From NCBI GenBank assembly GCA_019695455.1, contig JAEUAC010000458.1, positions 1 to 8,194 of the forward strand: DNA of 8,194 bases. The letters run 5' to 3'. This stretch comes from Methylorubrum extorquens. GTDB taxonomy: Bacteria > Pseudomonadota > Alphaproteobacteria > Rhizobiales > Beijerinckiaceae. The first letter of the stretch is position 1; each line of letters opens with the position of its first letter. The translations under genes were made by a program, and so were the position numbers. Positions 1-8,194 of this stretch are shown one piece after another. A model generated the notes under the pieces. The model was not told where the DNA came from and did not search any database. It was given only the letters and a program-made list of their open reading frames with translations.

Positions 1-1029
1 CACGAGCGTGCGGTGGCGCTTGCCCGCGAAGGTCGCCGCGACCCGCGCATAGGCGGTCTCGCGCGCGACGGAGAGCTCCATGCGGCGGCGCTCGCCGGCC
101 GGGTCGGCCGGGTCGGCCGAATCGAGCCGGGCCAGGATCACGTCGAGGTTGCGGGCGGCGCCGAGGCGGTCCGACAGCCGCTTCAGGCGCGACGTCACGC
201 GGGGCAGCTCGGCATCCGCGACGAGGTCGCCGAACAGGGACACGGCCGAGCGCAGGCGGCGGATCGCGACGCGGGACTGGTGCAGCGCCTCGACGAGGCG
301 CTCGGTCGAGACCAGCGGCTCGTTGCGGCCGAGCTGGCGCAGGCAGGCGCGCACGATGGCCGGGAAGGCCTCGGCCGCCGTGGCCGACGGGTCGAGCGCG
401 ATCGGCTCGGCCTTGGCGGCCCGGCGGTCGTGTCCCGCGAGAAGCCGGTAGCCGATCTCGGCCTTGGTGGCGGAGCCGACCCGCAGCGAGCCCGCGCCGC
501 CGAGCTCGCGGGCGAGGGCGAAGAGGGCGTCCGGCTCGCCGCGCTTCAGCTCGAGCTCGAGCTCGCAGAGCGGCAGGCTCGCCGGACCGGCCGCGACGCG
601 GCCCTCGTCCAGCGCGATCTCGATCGTCGCGTCGGCGGTCTCGACGGTCCAGGTCGTGCGGCGGATCTCGGTCGCGAAGAGCGGCCGCAGCGGCCCGGAC
701 GCGGCGTCGAGGACGTCGCCGGCCGGCGTCTCGGCCGCGTGGACGAGGTCGGGCTCGTCGCCCGCGATCTCCGTCTCCCATTCGGGCCGCGACAGGAGGA
801 ACCCCGCGCCGGCCTTCACGGTCTGGAGCCGCCGCTCCCCCACCCGGCGCACCCGCAGCGTCAGCCCGGCGCGGCGCAGGGCCGCGTCGGGCGTGTCGAA
901 ATAGGTCGAGACGAGATCGTGCGTCTCGCCGGGGCCGCCGCCGAGGCGTTCCAGCCGGCGCGACCGCAGGGCGGAGGCCTTGCCGGGCAGAATCTCGAAC
1001 TTCAGTTCGGTCTCGATCGGGTCTGCCAT
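1..1029 (-). CDS. CYTH and CHAD domain protein, inorganic triphosphatase type (partial, C-terminus cut by window edge)
   Basis: The frame is open from an ATG at 1029 to the left edge, giving 343 residues with no stop. The N-terminus carries the ExExK signature of the CYTH (triphosphate tunnel metalloenzyme) fold as E6-T-E8-L-K10. Further tunnel-type charged strands follow: 'LTLRVRR' near 57-62, 'ELELELK' at 156-162 and 'TKAEIGYRL' at 188-196. A CHAD domain starts near residue 217, with its conserved His/Arg helix 'ALHQSRVAIRRLR' at 248-260 and 'RLSDRLGAARNLDVIL' at 284-299. Known members such as E. coli YgiF hydrolyse inorganic triphosphate with a divalent metal, and CHAD domains bind polyphosphate. 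A cytosolic role in polyphosphate or triphosphate metabolism is inferred. YgiF-type proteins are usually 430-510 residues, so about 90-170 are missing beyond the edge. No clear Shine-Dalgarno precedes the ATG. The gene diverges from the molybdoenzyme gene. Confidence 0.9.
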   Translation of the reverse strand, partial: MADPIETELKFEILPGKASALRSRRLERLGGGPGETHDLVSTYFDTPDAALRRAGLTLRVRRVGERRLQTVKAGAGFLLSRPEWETEIAGDEPDLVHAAETPAGDVLDAASGPLRPLFATEIRRTTWTVETADATIEIALDEGRVAAGPASLPLCELELELKRGEPDALFALARELGGAGSLRVGSATKAEIGYRLLAGHDRRAAKAEPIALDPSATAAEAFPAIVRACLRQLGRNEPLVSTERLVEALHQSRVAIRRLRSAVSLFGDLVADAELPRVTSRLKRLSDRLGAARNLDVILARLDSADPADPAGERRRMELSVARETAYARVAATFAGKRHRTLV

Positions 1030-1073
1030 GCCGCAAGCGTAGCATTTCGGACGCCCGGAGTCCCGGCCGGCCC

Positions 1074-1096
1074 GCGACGGCCGCCCAGGCCGTCGC
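1074..1096. repeat. Perfect 9-bp inverted repeat in the divergent intergenic region
   Basis: GCGACGGCC (1074-1082) and GGCCGTCGC (1088-1096) are exact reverse complements separated by a 5-base spacer. They lie in the 158-bp gap between the CYTH-CHAD gene and the molybdoenzyme gene. No T-run follows on either strand, so it does not look like a classical intrinsic terminator. Its place between two divergent genes would fit an operator, or an RNA hairpin in one leader, but nothing else in the sequence decides this. I found no convincing sigma-70 promoter for either gene in the gap. Confidence 0.5.
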
Positions 1097-1187
1097 CAGG
1101 GGCCGGTCTGCCATACGCGGACATGCGTTGCGGGGACCGGTGCGACGTGGTTCTGTCGGTCGACCCCCATCATGGACGATCGCCGCC

Positions 1188-3583
<2,396 letters not shown>

Positions 3584-3587
<4 letters not shown>

Positions 3588-4333
3588 GCACGCGACCGAC
3601 CGACCCGGATCCCGCCGCGGAACCGGTCGATCGCGCCTTCTACGGGGCGGGCCTGCGGGCGGCCTTCGCGCTGCCGGCCTGGATCGTGGGATTCTCGTTC
3701 CTCGGCGTCGGCTCGCTCGCGCGCGACGCGGGCTATCCGCTCGGCGCCGCGCTCGCCTCGACGCTGTTCGTCTGGGCGGCGCCCGCCCAGCTGATCCTGT
3801 TCGGCACGCTCGCCTCGGGCGGGCTCGTCCTCGCGGCCGCGCTCGCCGTCGGCCTGTCGGCGATCCGCCTCATGCCGATGGTCATGTCCGTCTGGCCCCA
3901 TCTCCGCCGGCCCGGCATGGGAATCGGCCGACAGCTCCTCCTGGCGCATCTGGTCGCGGCGACGACCTGGATCGAGTCCATGCGCCGCCTGCCCGACATG
4001 GCGCCTGCCGCCCGGGTGCCGTTCTACCTCGGCTTCGCGAGCGCCTGCCTCGGCCTCTCCTTCGTCATGACGGGGATCGGCTTCGTGCTGGTCGGCGCGC
4101 TGCCGCCCGCGCTCGCGGCCGGCCTCCTCTGCCTGACGCCGATCTATTTCGGCGTGTCGATGGTGGGGTCGGCCCGCACGCGCACGGACCTTCTCGCCAT
4201 CCTGTTCGGCTTCGGCCTGCTGCCGCTCGCGCAGCGGCTGGTGGGGATGGATTTCGACCTCCTCGTCACGGGGCTCGTCGGCGGCACCGCCGCCTACGGC
4301 GCCGGACGGCTCGCGCCGGCCTGGCGGCGATGA
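3584..4333 (+). CDS. azlC: AzlC family branched-chain amino acid permease (large subunit), apparent CTG start
   Basis: AzlC is the larger, multi-membrane-spanning subunit of the AzlCD (YgaZH-like) exporter, linked in other bacteria to efflux of branched-chain amino acids or their analogues. From the CTG at 3584 the protein is 249 residues, the normal family length. The hydrophobic segments run approximately 26-46, 54-75, 80-104, 147-171, 173-195, 203-221 and 226-245. 'FYGAGLRAAFALPAWIVGFSFLG' and 'WAAPAQLILFG' match the first two conserved AzlC blocks. The in-frame codons from just after 3137 to 3685 include no ATG, GTG or TTG. The GTG at 3686 would remove most of the first membrane helix. 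The CTG overlaps the preceding TGA as CTGA and has GAAGG 7 bases upstream, so coupled re-initiation at CTG is my best reading. A sequence error is the alternative. It overlaps azlD by ATGA. Confidence 0.85.
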
Positions 4334-4671
4334 GCGAGGCGCTCTGGCCCTATCTCGTGATCCTGCTCGCCGGCGTGCTGCCGAACGAGGCGTTCCGCAT
4401 CGCGGGCGTGTTCCTGTCGCGCGGCGTGTCGGAGGATTCGGAGCTCTTCCGCTGGATCCGCATCATGGCGACAACGCTGCTCGCGGCGCTCGTCGCCCGG
4501 CTCCTGTTCACGCCGGCGGCGGCGCTCGCGGCCTACCCGCTCGAGCTGCGCCTCGGCGCGCTCGCGGTCGGGGTCGCGGGCTTCTTCGTCTTCCGGCGCT
4601 CCGTAATCGCCGGCATCCTGGTCGGCGAGGCCGTGTTCGTGGCGCTGTCGTTCTGGATCGGGCCGGCCTGA
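4330..4671 (+). CDS. azlD: AzlD family branched-chain amino acid transport protein (small subunit)
   Basis: A 113-residue hydrophobic protein with about four membrane segments (roughly 6-19, 45-60, 72-88 and 92-110), the size and layout of AzlD. The motif 'LLAGVLPNEAFRIAGVFLSRG' at 12-32 corresponds to the conserved start of the family, and 'SVIAGILVGEAVFV' at 91-104 to its last helix. AzlD pairs with AzlC in the cytoplasmic membrane; both are needed for export in characterised YgaZH/BrnFE systems. Its ATG overlaps the azlC stop as ATGA, and no strong Shine-Dalgarno is present. This suggests translational coupling to azlC. The substrate here is inferred from the family only. Confidence 0.9.
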   Translation: MSEALWPYLVILLAGVLPNEAFRIAGVFLSRGVSEDSELFRWIRIMATTLLAALVARLLFTPAAALAAYPLELRLGALAVGVAGFFVFRRSVIAGILVGEAVFVALSFWIGPA

Positions 4672-4678
4672 TGCCGGA

Positions 4679-4702
4679 GCGCCGGCCCTCGCGGACCGGC
4701 GC
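4679..4702. terminator. Possible bidirectional terminator hairpin between convergent genes
   Basis: GCGCCGG (4679-4685) and CCGGCGC (4696-4702) form a 7-bp GC-only stem with a 10-base loop in the 49-bp gap between azlD and the convergent PRC-barrel gene. There is no T-run on either side, so it is at best a non-canonical terminator. The position is what supports the call. Confidence 0.4.
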
Positions 4703-4716
4703 CCCGAGCGTCGACG

Positions 4717-4731
4717 GGGGTCAGAGACCCC
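4717..4731 (-). terminator. Small hairpin overlapping the stop codon of the PRC-barrel gene
   Basis: GGGGTC (4717-4722) and GACCCC (4726-4731) are exact complements around a 3-base loop. They span the TGA (4723-4721 on the minus strand) of the PRC-barrel gene. With the neighbouring stem at 4679-4702 it could help end or stabilise transcripts here. It lacks a T-run, and part of it is coding. Confidence 0.25.
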
Positions 4732-5110
4732 AGTAGGGCGACACGCCGTAATAGTCGTGCAGGCGCCTCTCCTGGTCGCGGTCGCCCCAGGCGTAGTCCT
4801 TGTCGCGGTAGAAGTCGGGCGCGCCCTGCACGCTCTCGGGCGAGATGTCGGTCGAGTAGCCGCCGAGATCCGTCGAGTAGGTGAGCTTGCTCCACGGCAC
4901 CGTGTAGTTCTCCTCGCCGAGGCCGAGGAAGCCGCCGAACGACATGACGGCATAGGCCACCTGGCCGGATTGCTTGTCGATCATCAGGCGCTTGATCGAG
5001 CCGATATGCGAATTGTCCGAGCCGTAGACCGACGTGCCCTCCACCCGGTCGCTCTCGATCAGCGACCTGTTGGACGTGTCGGCGCCGGCTGCAGCGGTGA
5101 AGTTCGACAT
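4721..5110 (-). CDS. PRC-barrel domain protein
   Basis: A 129-residue soluble protein with no signal peptide. A PRC-barrel spans about residues 14-95: 'SLIESDRVEGTSVYGSDNSHIGSIKRLMIDKQSGQVAYAVM' type strands, followed by 'FLGLGEENYTVPWSKL' at 61-76, which is typical of the alphaproteobacterial stand-alone family. The C-terminal tail from about 97 is charged and rich in Tyr/Trp (ending SPYWGL). PRC-barrels occur in photosynthetic reaction centre H subunits and RimM. Stand-alone copies have no firm biochemical role but are commonly seen among stress-induced proteins. The start at 5110 is fixed by AGGAGG five bases upstream. An in-frame upstream extension to 5230 is not needed and would run through the promoter candidate. 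It is a single-gene unit between convergent azlD and the divergent exonuclease gene. Confidence 0.92.
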   Translation of the reverse strand: MSNFTAAAGADTSNRSLIESDRVEGTSVYGSDNSHIGSIKRLMIDKQSGQVAYAVMSFGGFLGLGEENYTVPWSKLTYSTDLGGYSTDISPESVQGAPDFYRDKDYAWGDRDQERRLHDYYGVSPYWGL

Positions 5111-5115
5111 GACAT

Positions 5116-5121
5116 CCTCCT
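5116..5121 (-). promoter_or_regulatory. Strong ribosome binding site of the PRC-barrel gene
   Basis: On the minus strand AGGAGG sits five bases before the ATG at 5110, a perfect match to the anti-Shine-Dalgarno core. It is the strongest such site in the window, suggests high expression, and decides the start against the longer frame. Confidence 0.85.
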
Positions 5122-5134
5122 GTGCTGGCTCATC

Positions 5135-5160
5135 AACGCCGCGTGATCGGCGAAGGTTGC
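5135..5160 (-). promoter_or_regulatory. EcfG-type (general stress response) promoter candidate for the PRC-barrel gene
   Basis: On the minus strand GCAAC (5160-5156) is followed after exactly 17 bases by CGTT (5138-5135). The consensus known for alphaproteobacterial EcfG/PhyR-regulated promoters is GGAAC, 16-17 bases, CGTT, so there is one mismatch, in the -35 box. Transcription would start near 5128, leaving a short leader that just holds the AGGAGG at 5121-5116. A two-box match of this kind can occur by chance. The correct spacing, orientation and leader length, and the gene class, are what raise it. Confidence 0.5.
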
Positions 5161-5201
5161 GGCCGTGACGCAGGCCGGTCGCACCCCCATATGCGGCCGG
5201 C

Positions 5202-6257
5202 ATGGCGACCCGCGCGGCCGATCTCCTCACCCAGACGCCCCAGGGCCTCTATTGTCCGGCCGGCGACTTCCACGTCGATCCGATGCGGCCGGTGCCGCGG
5301 GCGCTCGTCACGCACGGTCATTCCGACCACGCGCGCGCCGGGCACGGCCACGTCATGGCGACGGCCGAGACGCTGGCCATCATGGCGCTCCGCTACGGGA
5401 CGGATTTCGCCCGCTCGACCCAGGTCGCCGACCTCGGCGAGGTGGTGCGGATCGGCGACGTCACGGTCGCCTTCGTGCCGGCCGGCCACGTGCTCGGCTC
5501 CGCCCAGATCCTCATCGAGCAGGGCGCCTGCCGGCTCGTCGTCTCGGGCGACTACAAGCGCGGGCGAGACCCGACCTGCCTGCCCTTCGAGCCGATCCGC
5601 TGCGACGTCTTCATCACGGAGGCGACCTTCGGCCTCCCCGTCTTCCGCCACCCCGACGCGCGGCACGAGACGGACAAGCTGATCGAATCCGTGACGCTCT
5701 TTCCGGAGCGGGCGCATCTCGTCGGCGCCTATTCGCTCGGCAAGGCGCAGCGCGTCATGGCCCTCCTGCGGGAGGCCGGCTACGACCGCCCCATCTGGCT
5801 GCACGGCGCGATGGAGAAGCTGACGGCCTACTACAAGGAGGAGGGCGTGCCGCTCGGCGAGACGCCGAAGGTCGCGGCCGCCGATCGCGCGACGCTCGGC
5901 GGCGAGATCATCCTCTGCCCGCCATCCTCCATCCAGGACCTCTGGTCGCGCAAGTTCCCGGATCCCGTGGCCGCCTTCGCGTCCGGCTGGATGCGGGTGC
6001 GCGCCCGCGCCCGCCAGAAGGGCGTGGAGCTGCCGCTCGTCATCTCCGACCATTGCGACTGGGACGACCTCTGCCGGTCCATCCTGGAGACGGGGGCCGA
6101 GGAGGTCTGGGTGACGCACGGGCAGGAGGACGCGCTGGTGCATTGGTGTCTGTCGCAGGGCATCCGGGCGAAGCCGCTGCACATGCTCGGCTACGGCGAC
6201 GAGGAGGAGGCGGAGCCGGGCGCGGCCGAGGCCGAGCCGCGGGAGGACGCGGCGTGA
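5202..6257 (+). CDS. Ligase-associated DNA exonuclease (metallo-beta-lactamase / beta-CASP fold)
   Basis: A 351-residue cytosolic metal-dependent nuclease of the Exo family, a partner of bacterial ATP-dependent ligases in DNA repair. Metal-binding motifs visible are T37-HGHSDH (H38, H40, D42, H43), 'PAGHVLGSAQI' with H96, and 'VVSGDYKRG' with D117. The beta-CASP part has 'FITEATFGLPVFRHP' (137-151), 'SDHCDW' (282-287) and 'THGQED' (305-310), as in CPSF/SNM1-type nucleases. The family acts on DNA with a free 5' end in the members studied by others. The ATG at 5202 starts directly before the conserved 'LLTQTPQGLYCPAGDFHVDP'. No good Shine-Dalgarno precedes it. A Glu-rich tail (333-351) overlaps the ligase start. 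The stop overlaps the downstream GTG as GTGA, so the two are almost certainly co-translated. The divergent PRC-barrel gene is 91 bp away. Confidence 0.93.
   Translation: MATRAADLLTQTPQGLYCPAGDFHVDPMRPVPRALVTHGHSDHARAGHGHVMATAETLAIMALRYGTDFARSTQVADLGEVVRIGDVTVAFVPAGHVLGSAQILIEQGACRLVVSGDYKRGRDPTCLPFEPIRCDVFITEATFGLPVFRHPDARHETDKLIESVTLFPERAHLVGAYSLGKAQRVMALLREAGYDRPIWLHGAMEKLTAYYKEEGVPLGETPKVAAADRATLGGEIILCPPSSIQDLWSRKFPDPVAAFASGWMRVRARARQKGVELPLVISDHCDWDDLCRSILETGAEEVWVTHGQEDALVHWCLSQGIRAKPLHMLGYGDEEEAEPGAAEAEPREDAA
6242..6246 (+). promoter_or_regulatory. Ribosome binding site deciding the GTG start of the ligase
   Basis: GGAGG lies 7 bases before the GTG at 6254, within the final codons of the exonuclease gene. 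It supports the GTG as the start, rather than the much longer same-frame extension that would run through the whole exonuclease gene. Confidence 0.75.
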
Positions 6258-8125
6258 ACCGCTTCGCGGCCCTCATCGACCGCGTCGGCTACGAGCCGGG
6301 CCGGAACGCCAAGGTCCGGCTCCTCGCCGATTACTTCCGGCGCACGCCCGACCCCGAGCGCGGCTGGGCGCTGGCCGCGCTGACCGGCGCGCTGTCCTTC
6401 CGGCACGCGAAGCCGAACCTCATCCGCAGCCTCATGGACGAGCGGGCCGATCCCGTCCTCTTCCGCCTGTCGCGCGACTACGTGGGCGACCTGTCCGAGA
6501 CGGTCGCCCTGATGTGGCGCCCGCCGGCCGAAGCCGAGTCCGGACCCCTCCCTCGCGAGGCGGGACCGCCCCGCACGACGCCGGAGACCGGGCCCGGCCC
6601 GGACGGCGGGGATGTCGGGCACCGGGCGGAGCCGCACGCGGACCACGCTCTCCGGGACGAGCGCGACGGCGATGAGGGTCGGCCCGGCATCGGCCACAAC
6701 AACCCGCCGCCCGAGGAGGGCGAGCCCGCCGTGCCGTCCGGGCCCGGCATGCATGTGCCCTCCCTGACGGAGGTGGTGATGGGGCTCGAGACGGCCGGAA
6801 AGGCCGAGCTGCCGCGCCTCCTCGCGACCTGGCTCGACGGGCTCGACGAGATCGGCCGCTGGGCCGTGCTGAAGCTCATCACGAGCGAGCTGCGCATCGG
6901 CGTCTCGGCGCGGCTCGCGAAGACGGCGCTCGCGAGCCTCGGCGAGGGCATCGCGCCCGACGACGTCGAGCAGGTCTGGCACGGGCTCGAGCCGCCCTAT
7001 CGCGATCTCTTCGCCTGGGTGGAGGGCAGGGGCGAGCGGCCGGAGAGCGTGAACCCGACGCCGTTCCGGCCGCCCATGCTGGCCCACCCGGTCGACGAGG
7101 AGGATTTCGGGAAGCTCGACCCGGCCGCCTTCGGGGCGGAGTGGAAATGGGACGGCATCCGGCTCCAGGCCGCCGCCGCCCGCGACGCGGAGGGCACGCT
7201 CGTCCGGCGCATCTACTCGCGCACCGGCGAGGACGTCTCCGGCGCCTTCCCGGACCTCGTGGAGGCGCTCGACTTCGAGGCCGTGCTCGACGGCGAGCTC
7301 CTGATCCTGCGCAAGGGGCGCGTGCAGAGCTTCAACGTCCTGCAGCAGCGGCTGAACCGGAAGGTCGTGACGCCGAAGATGCTGGTCGAGTATCCGGCCC
7401 ATCTGCGCTGCTACGACATCCTGGCCGAAGGCGGCGAGGACCTGCGGCACCTGCCCTTCGCCGAGCGCCGGGCCCGGCTCGAGGCCTTCTGCGCCCGGCT
7501 CGACGCGACGCGCATCGACCTGTCGCCGGTCGTGCCCTTCGCGACCTGGGAGGAGCTGGCGGCCGCCCGGGCGGACCCGGCCTCGGCGGGCGCCGGGCTC
7601 GATGCCGACGCGATCGAGGGCTGCATGCTGAAGCGGCTCGATTCGCCCTACCTGCCGGGCCGCCCGAAGGGGCCCTGGTGGAAGTGGAAGCGGCAGCCGT
7701 TCCTGGTCGACGCCGTAATGATGTACGCCCAGCGCGGATCGGGGAAGCGCTCGTCCTTCTACTCGGACTATACGTTCGGCGTCTGGCGGGACGGCGGGGC
7801 CGGGCCCGAGCTCGTGCCGGTCGGCAAGGCCTATTCGGGCTTCACCGACCAGGAGCTCGCGAAGCTCGACCGCTACGTCCGCAACCACACGCGCAATCGC
7901 TTCGGACCCGTGCGGGAGGTCGAGTTCGGGGCCGGCAAGGGCCTCGTGCTGGAGGTGGCCTTCGAGGGGCTGCAGCGCTCCGGCCGGCACAAGTCGGGCG
8001 TCGCCATGCGCTTTCCCCGCATCGCCCGCATCCGCTGGGACAAGCCGGAGGCCGAAGCGGACCGCCTCGAGTTCCTGGAGCGCATCCTGGCCAAGGGCGA
8101 GACGGAGCAGCACCCGACCGCCTGA
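6254..8125 (+). CDS. ATP-dependent DNA ligase (Exo/Lhr-associated, 'cisplatin damage response' type)
   Basis: This enzyme seals nicks in duplex DNA through a covalent lysyl-AMP. From the GTG at 6254 it is 623 residues, longer than the roughly 530-570 usual for this family. The N-terminal domain begins 'NRFAALIDRVGYEPGRNAK', and 'RGWALAALTGALSFRHAKPNLIRSL' (36-60) is characteristic of the family. It is interrupted by a low-complexity insertion at about 90-168, resumes at 'SLTEVVMGLE', and runs on to the adenylation domain. That domain has motif I K298-W-D-G-I-R303 (K298 is the nucleophile), motif III D346-G-E-L, 'YDIL' 387-390, motif IV E455-G-C-M-L-K460 and motif V W475-W-K-W-K-R480. An OB-fold domain follows (about 485-610) with the motif VI-like 'RFPRIARIRWDK'. 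All key residues are present, so it should be active. In related clusters an Lhr-type helicase and an MPE endonuclease are co-encoded. Confidence 0.94.
   Translation: MNRFAALIDRVGYEPGRNAKVRLLADYFRRTPDPERGWALAALTGALSFRHAKPNLIRSLMDERADPVLFRLSRDYVGDLSETVALMWRPPAEAESGPLPREAGPPRTTPETGPGPDGGDVGHRAEPHADHALRDERDGDEGRPGIGHNNPPPEEGEPAVPSGPGMHVPSLTEVVMGLETAGKAELPRLLATWLDGLDEIGRWAVLKLITSELRIGVSARLAKTALASLGEGIAPDDVEQVWHGLEPPYRDLFAWVEGRGERPESVNPTPFRPPMLAHPVDEEDFGKLDPAAFGAEWKWDGIRLQAAAARDAEGTLVRRIYSRTGEDVSGAFPDLVEALDFEAVLDGELLILRKGRVQSFNVLQQRLNRKVVTPKMLVEYPAHLRCYDILAEGGEDLRHLPFAERRARLEAFCARLDATRIDLSPVVPFATWEELAAARADPASAGAGLDADAIEGCMLKRLDSPYLPGRPKGPWWKWKRQPFLVDAVMMYAQRGSGKRSSFYSDYTFGVWRDGGAGPELVPVGKAYSGFTDQELAKLDRYVRNHTRNRFGPVREVEFGAGKGLVLEVAFEGLQRSGRHKSGVAMRFPRIARIRWDKPEAEADRLEFLERILAKGETEQHPTA
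6521..6757 (+). other. Sequence encoding a disordered linker with a GIGHNNPP motif inside the ligase
   Basis: Residues about 90-168 of the ligase are rich in Pro, Gly, Glu, Asp, Arg and His with almost no large hydrophobics, unlike the globular parts on either side. Within it G145-I-G-H-N-N-P-P152 (bases 6686-6709) stands out as an ordered short motif. The reading frame is intact and codon use is like the rest, so this is a real insertion and not a frameshift. Confidence 0.7.
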
Positions 8126-8127
8126 CG

Positions 8128-8153
8128 CCCGCGCGACCGGAGGCGCGCGCGGG
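8128..8153. terminator. GC-rich hairpin just after the ligase stop, possible terminator
   Basis: CCCGCGCG (8128-8135) and CGCGCGGG (8146-8153) are exact complements with a 10-base loop, starting three bases after the ligase TGA. No T-run follows. In DNA this GC-rich such stems arise easily, so termination here is uncertain, and a helicase gene could still follow in the same transcript. The last 41 bases of the window hold no gene I can identify. Confidence 0.3.
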
Positions 8154-8194
8154 GTGGGTGCGCCGAGGCCCGGCGTCCGGGTCCCGGCTTCAGC

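Noticed and set aside
101..118. Two tandem copies of the 9-mer GGGTCGGCC
   Set aside because: They merely encode the ADPADP repeat in the CHAD part of the protein; two copies in GC-rich DNA are not notable.
5165..5194. Possible sigma-70 promoter for the exonuclease-ligase pair (GTGACG at 5165, ATATGC-like box near 5189)
   Set aside because: The boxes match weakly and could be chance in a 91-bp gap; I could not support a call.
5165..6253. N-terminal extension of the ligase frame through the exonuclease gene, as if a 986-residue fusion
   Set aside because: The extension is Arg-rich shadow sequence of the exonuclease. GGAGG and GTG at 6254 precede the family's usual N-terminus.
6191..8113. 640-codon open frame antisense to the ligase
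   Set aside because: Same GC effect: composition is atypical for a protein, no motif was found, and the ligase frame is fully supported by its catalytic motifs.

Overview
The window looks like chromosomal DNA from a very GC-rich alphaproteobacterium, most likely of the order Hyphomicrobiales (Methylobacterium-like relatives). This rests on extreme G/C preference at third codon positions throughout, on the gene families present, and on an EcfG-type promoter candidate. No genome match was possible. Base composition and codon use look even from end to end. I see no mobile element, tRNA, rRNA, CRISPR array or phage gene.

Layout: (1) Bases 1-1029, minus strand, hold the N-terminal 343 codons of a CYTH-CHAD protein (inorganic triphosphatase type), cut by the left edge. 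(2) A 158-bp divergent gap (1030-1187) carries a perfect 9-bp inverted repeat. (3) Bases 1188-4671, plus strand, form a tight three-gene unit. It has an orphan molybdopterin-binding large subunit of the xanthine dehydrogenase / form II CO-dehydrogenase-like family, then AzlC and AzlD (putative branched-chain amino acid exporter), each joined by a 4-base stop/start overlap. The azlC start appears to be a rare CTG. (4) A 49-bp convergent gap with hairpins separates azlD from a minus-strand PRC-barrel protein gene (4721-5110). That gene has a strong Shine-Dalgarno sequence and a near-consensus general-stress (EcfG) promoter. (5) Bases 5202-8125, plus strand, hold a DNA repair pair, also joined by a 4-base overlap: a metallo-beta-lactamase/beta-CASP 'ligase-associated' DNA exonuclease and an ATP-dependent DNA ligase. 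In many bacteria these two sit with an Lhr-type helicase and a metallophosphoesterase endonuclease (the MPE-Exo-Lig-Hel cluster). The other two members are not in the window and may lie just right of it.

Nothing here is clearly a wholly new system. The points most worth a second look are: the ligase's roughly 79-residue disordered insertion carrying a GIGHNNPP motif, the non-ATG/GTG/TTG start of azlC, the molybdenum large subunit without its small and medium partners but coupled to azlCD, and the EcfG-like promoter in front of the PRC-barrel gene.
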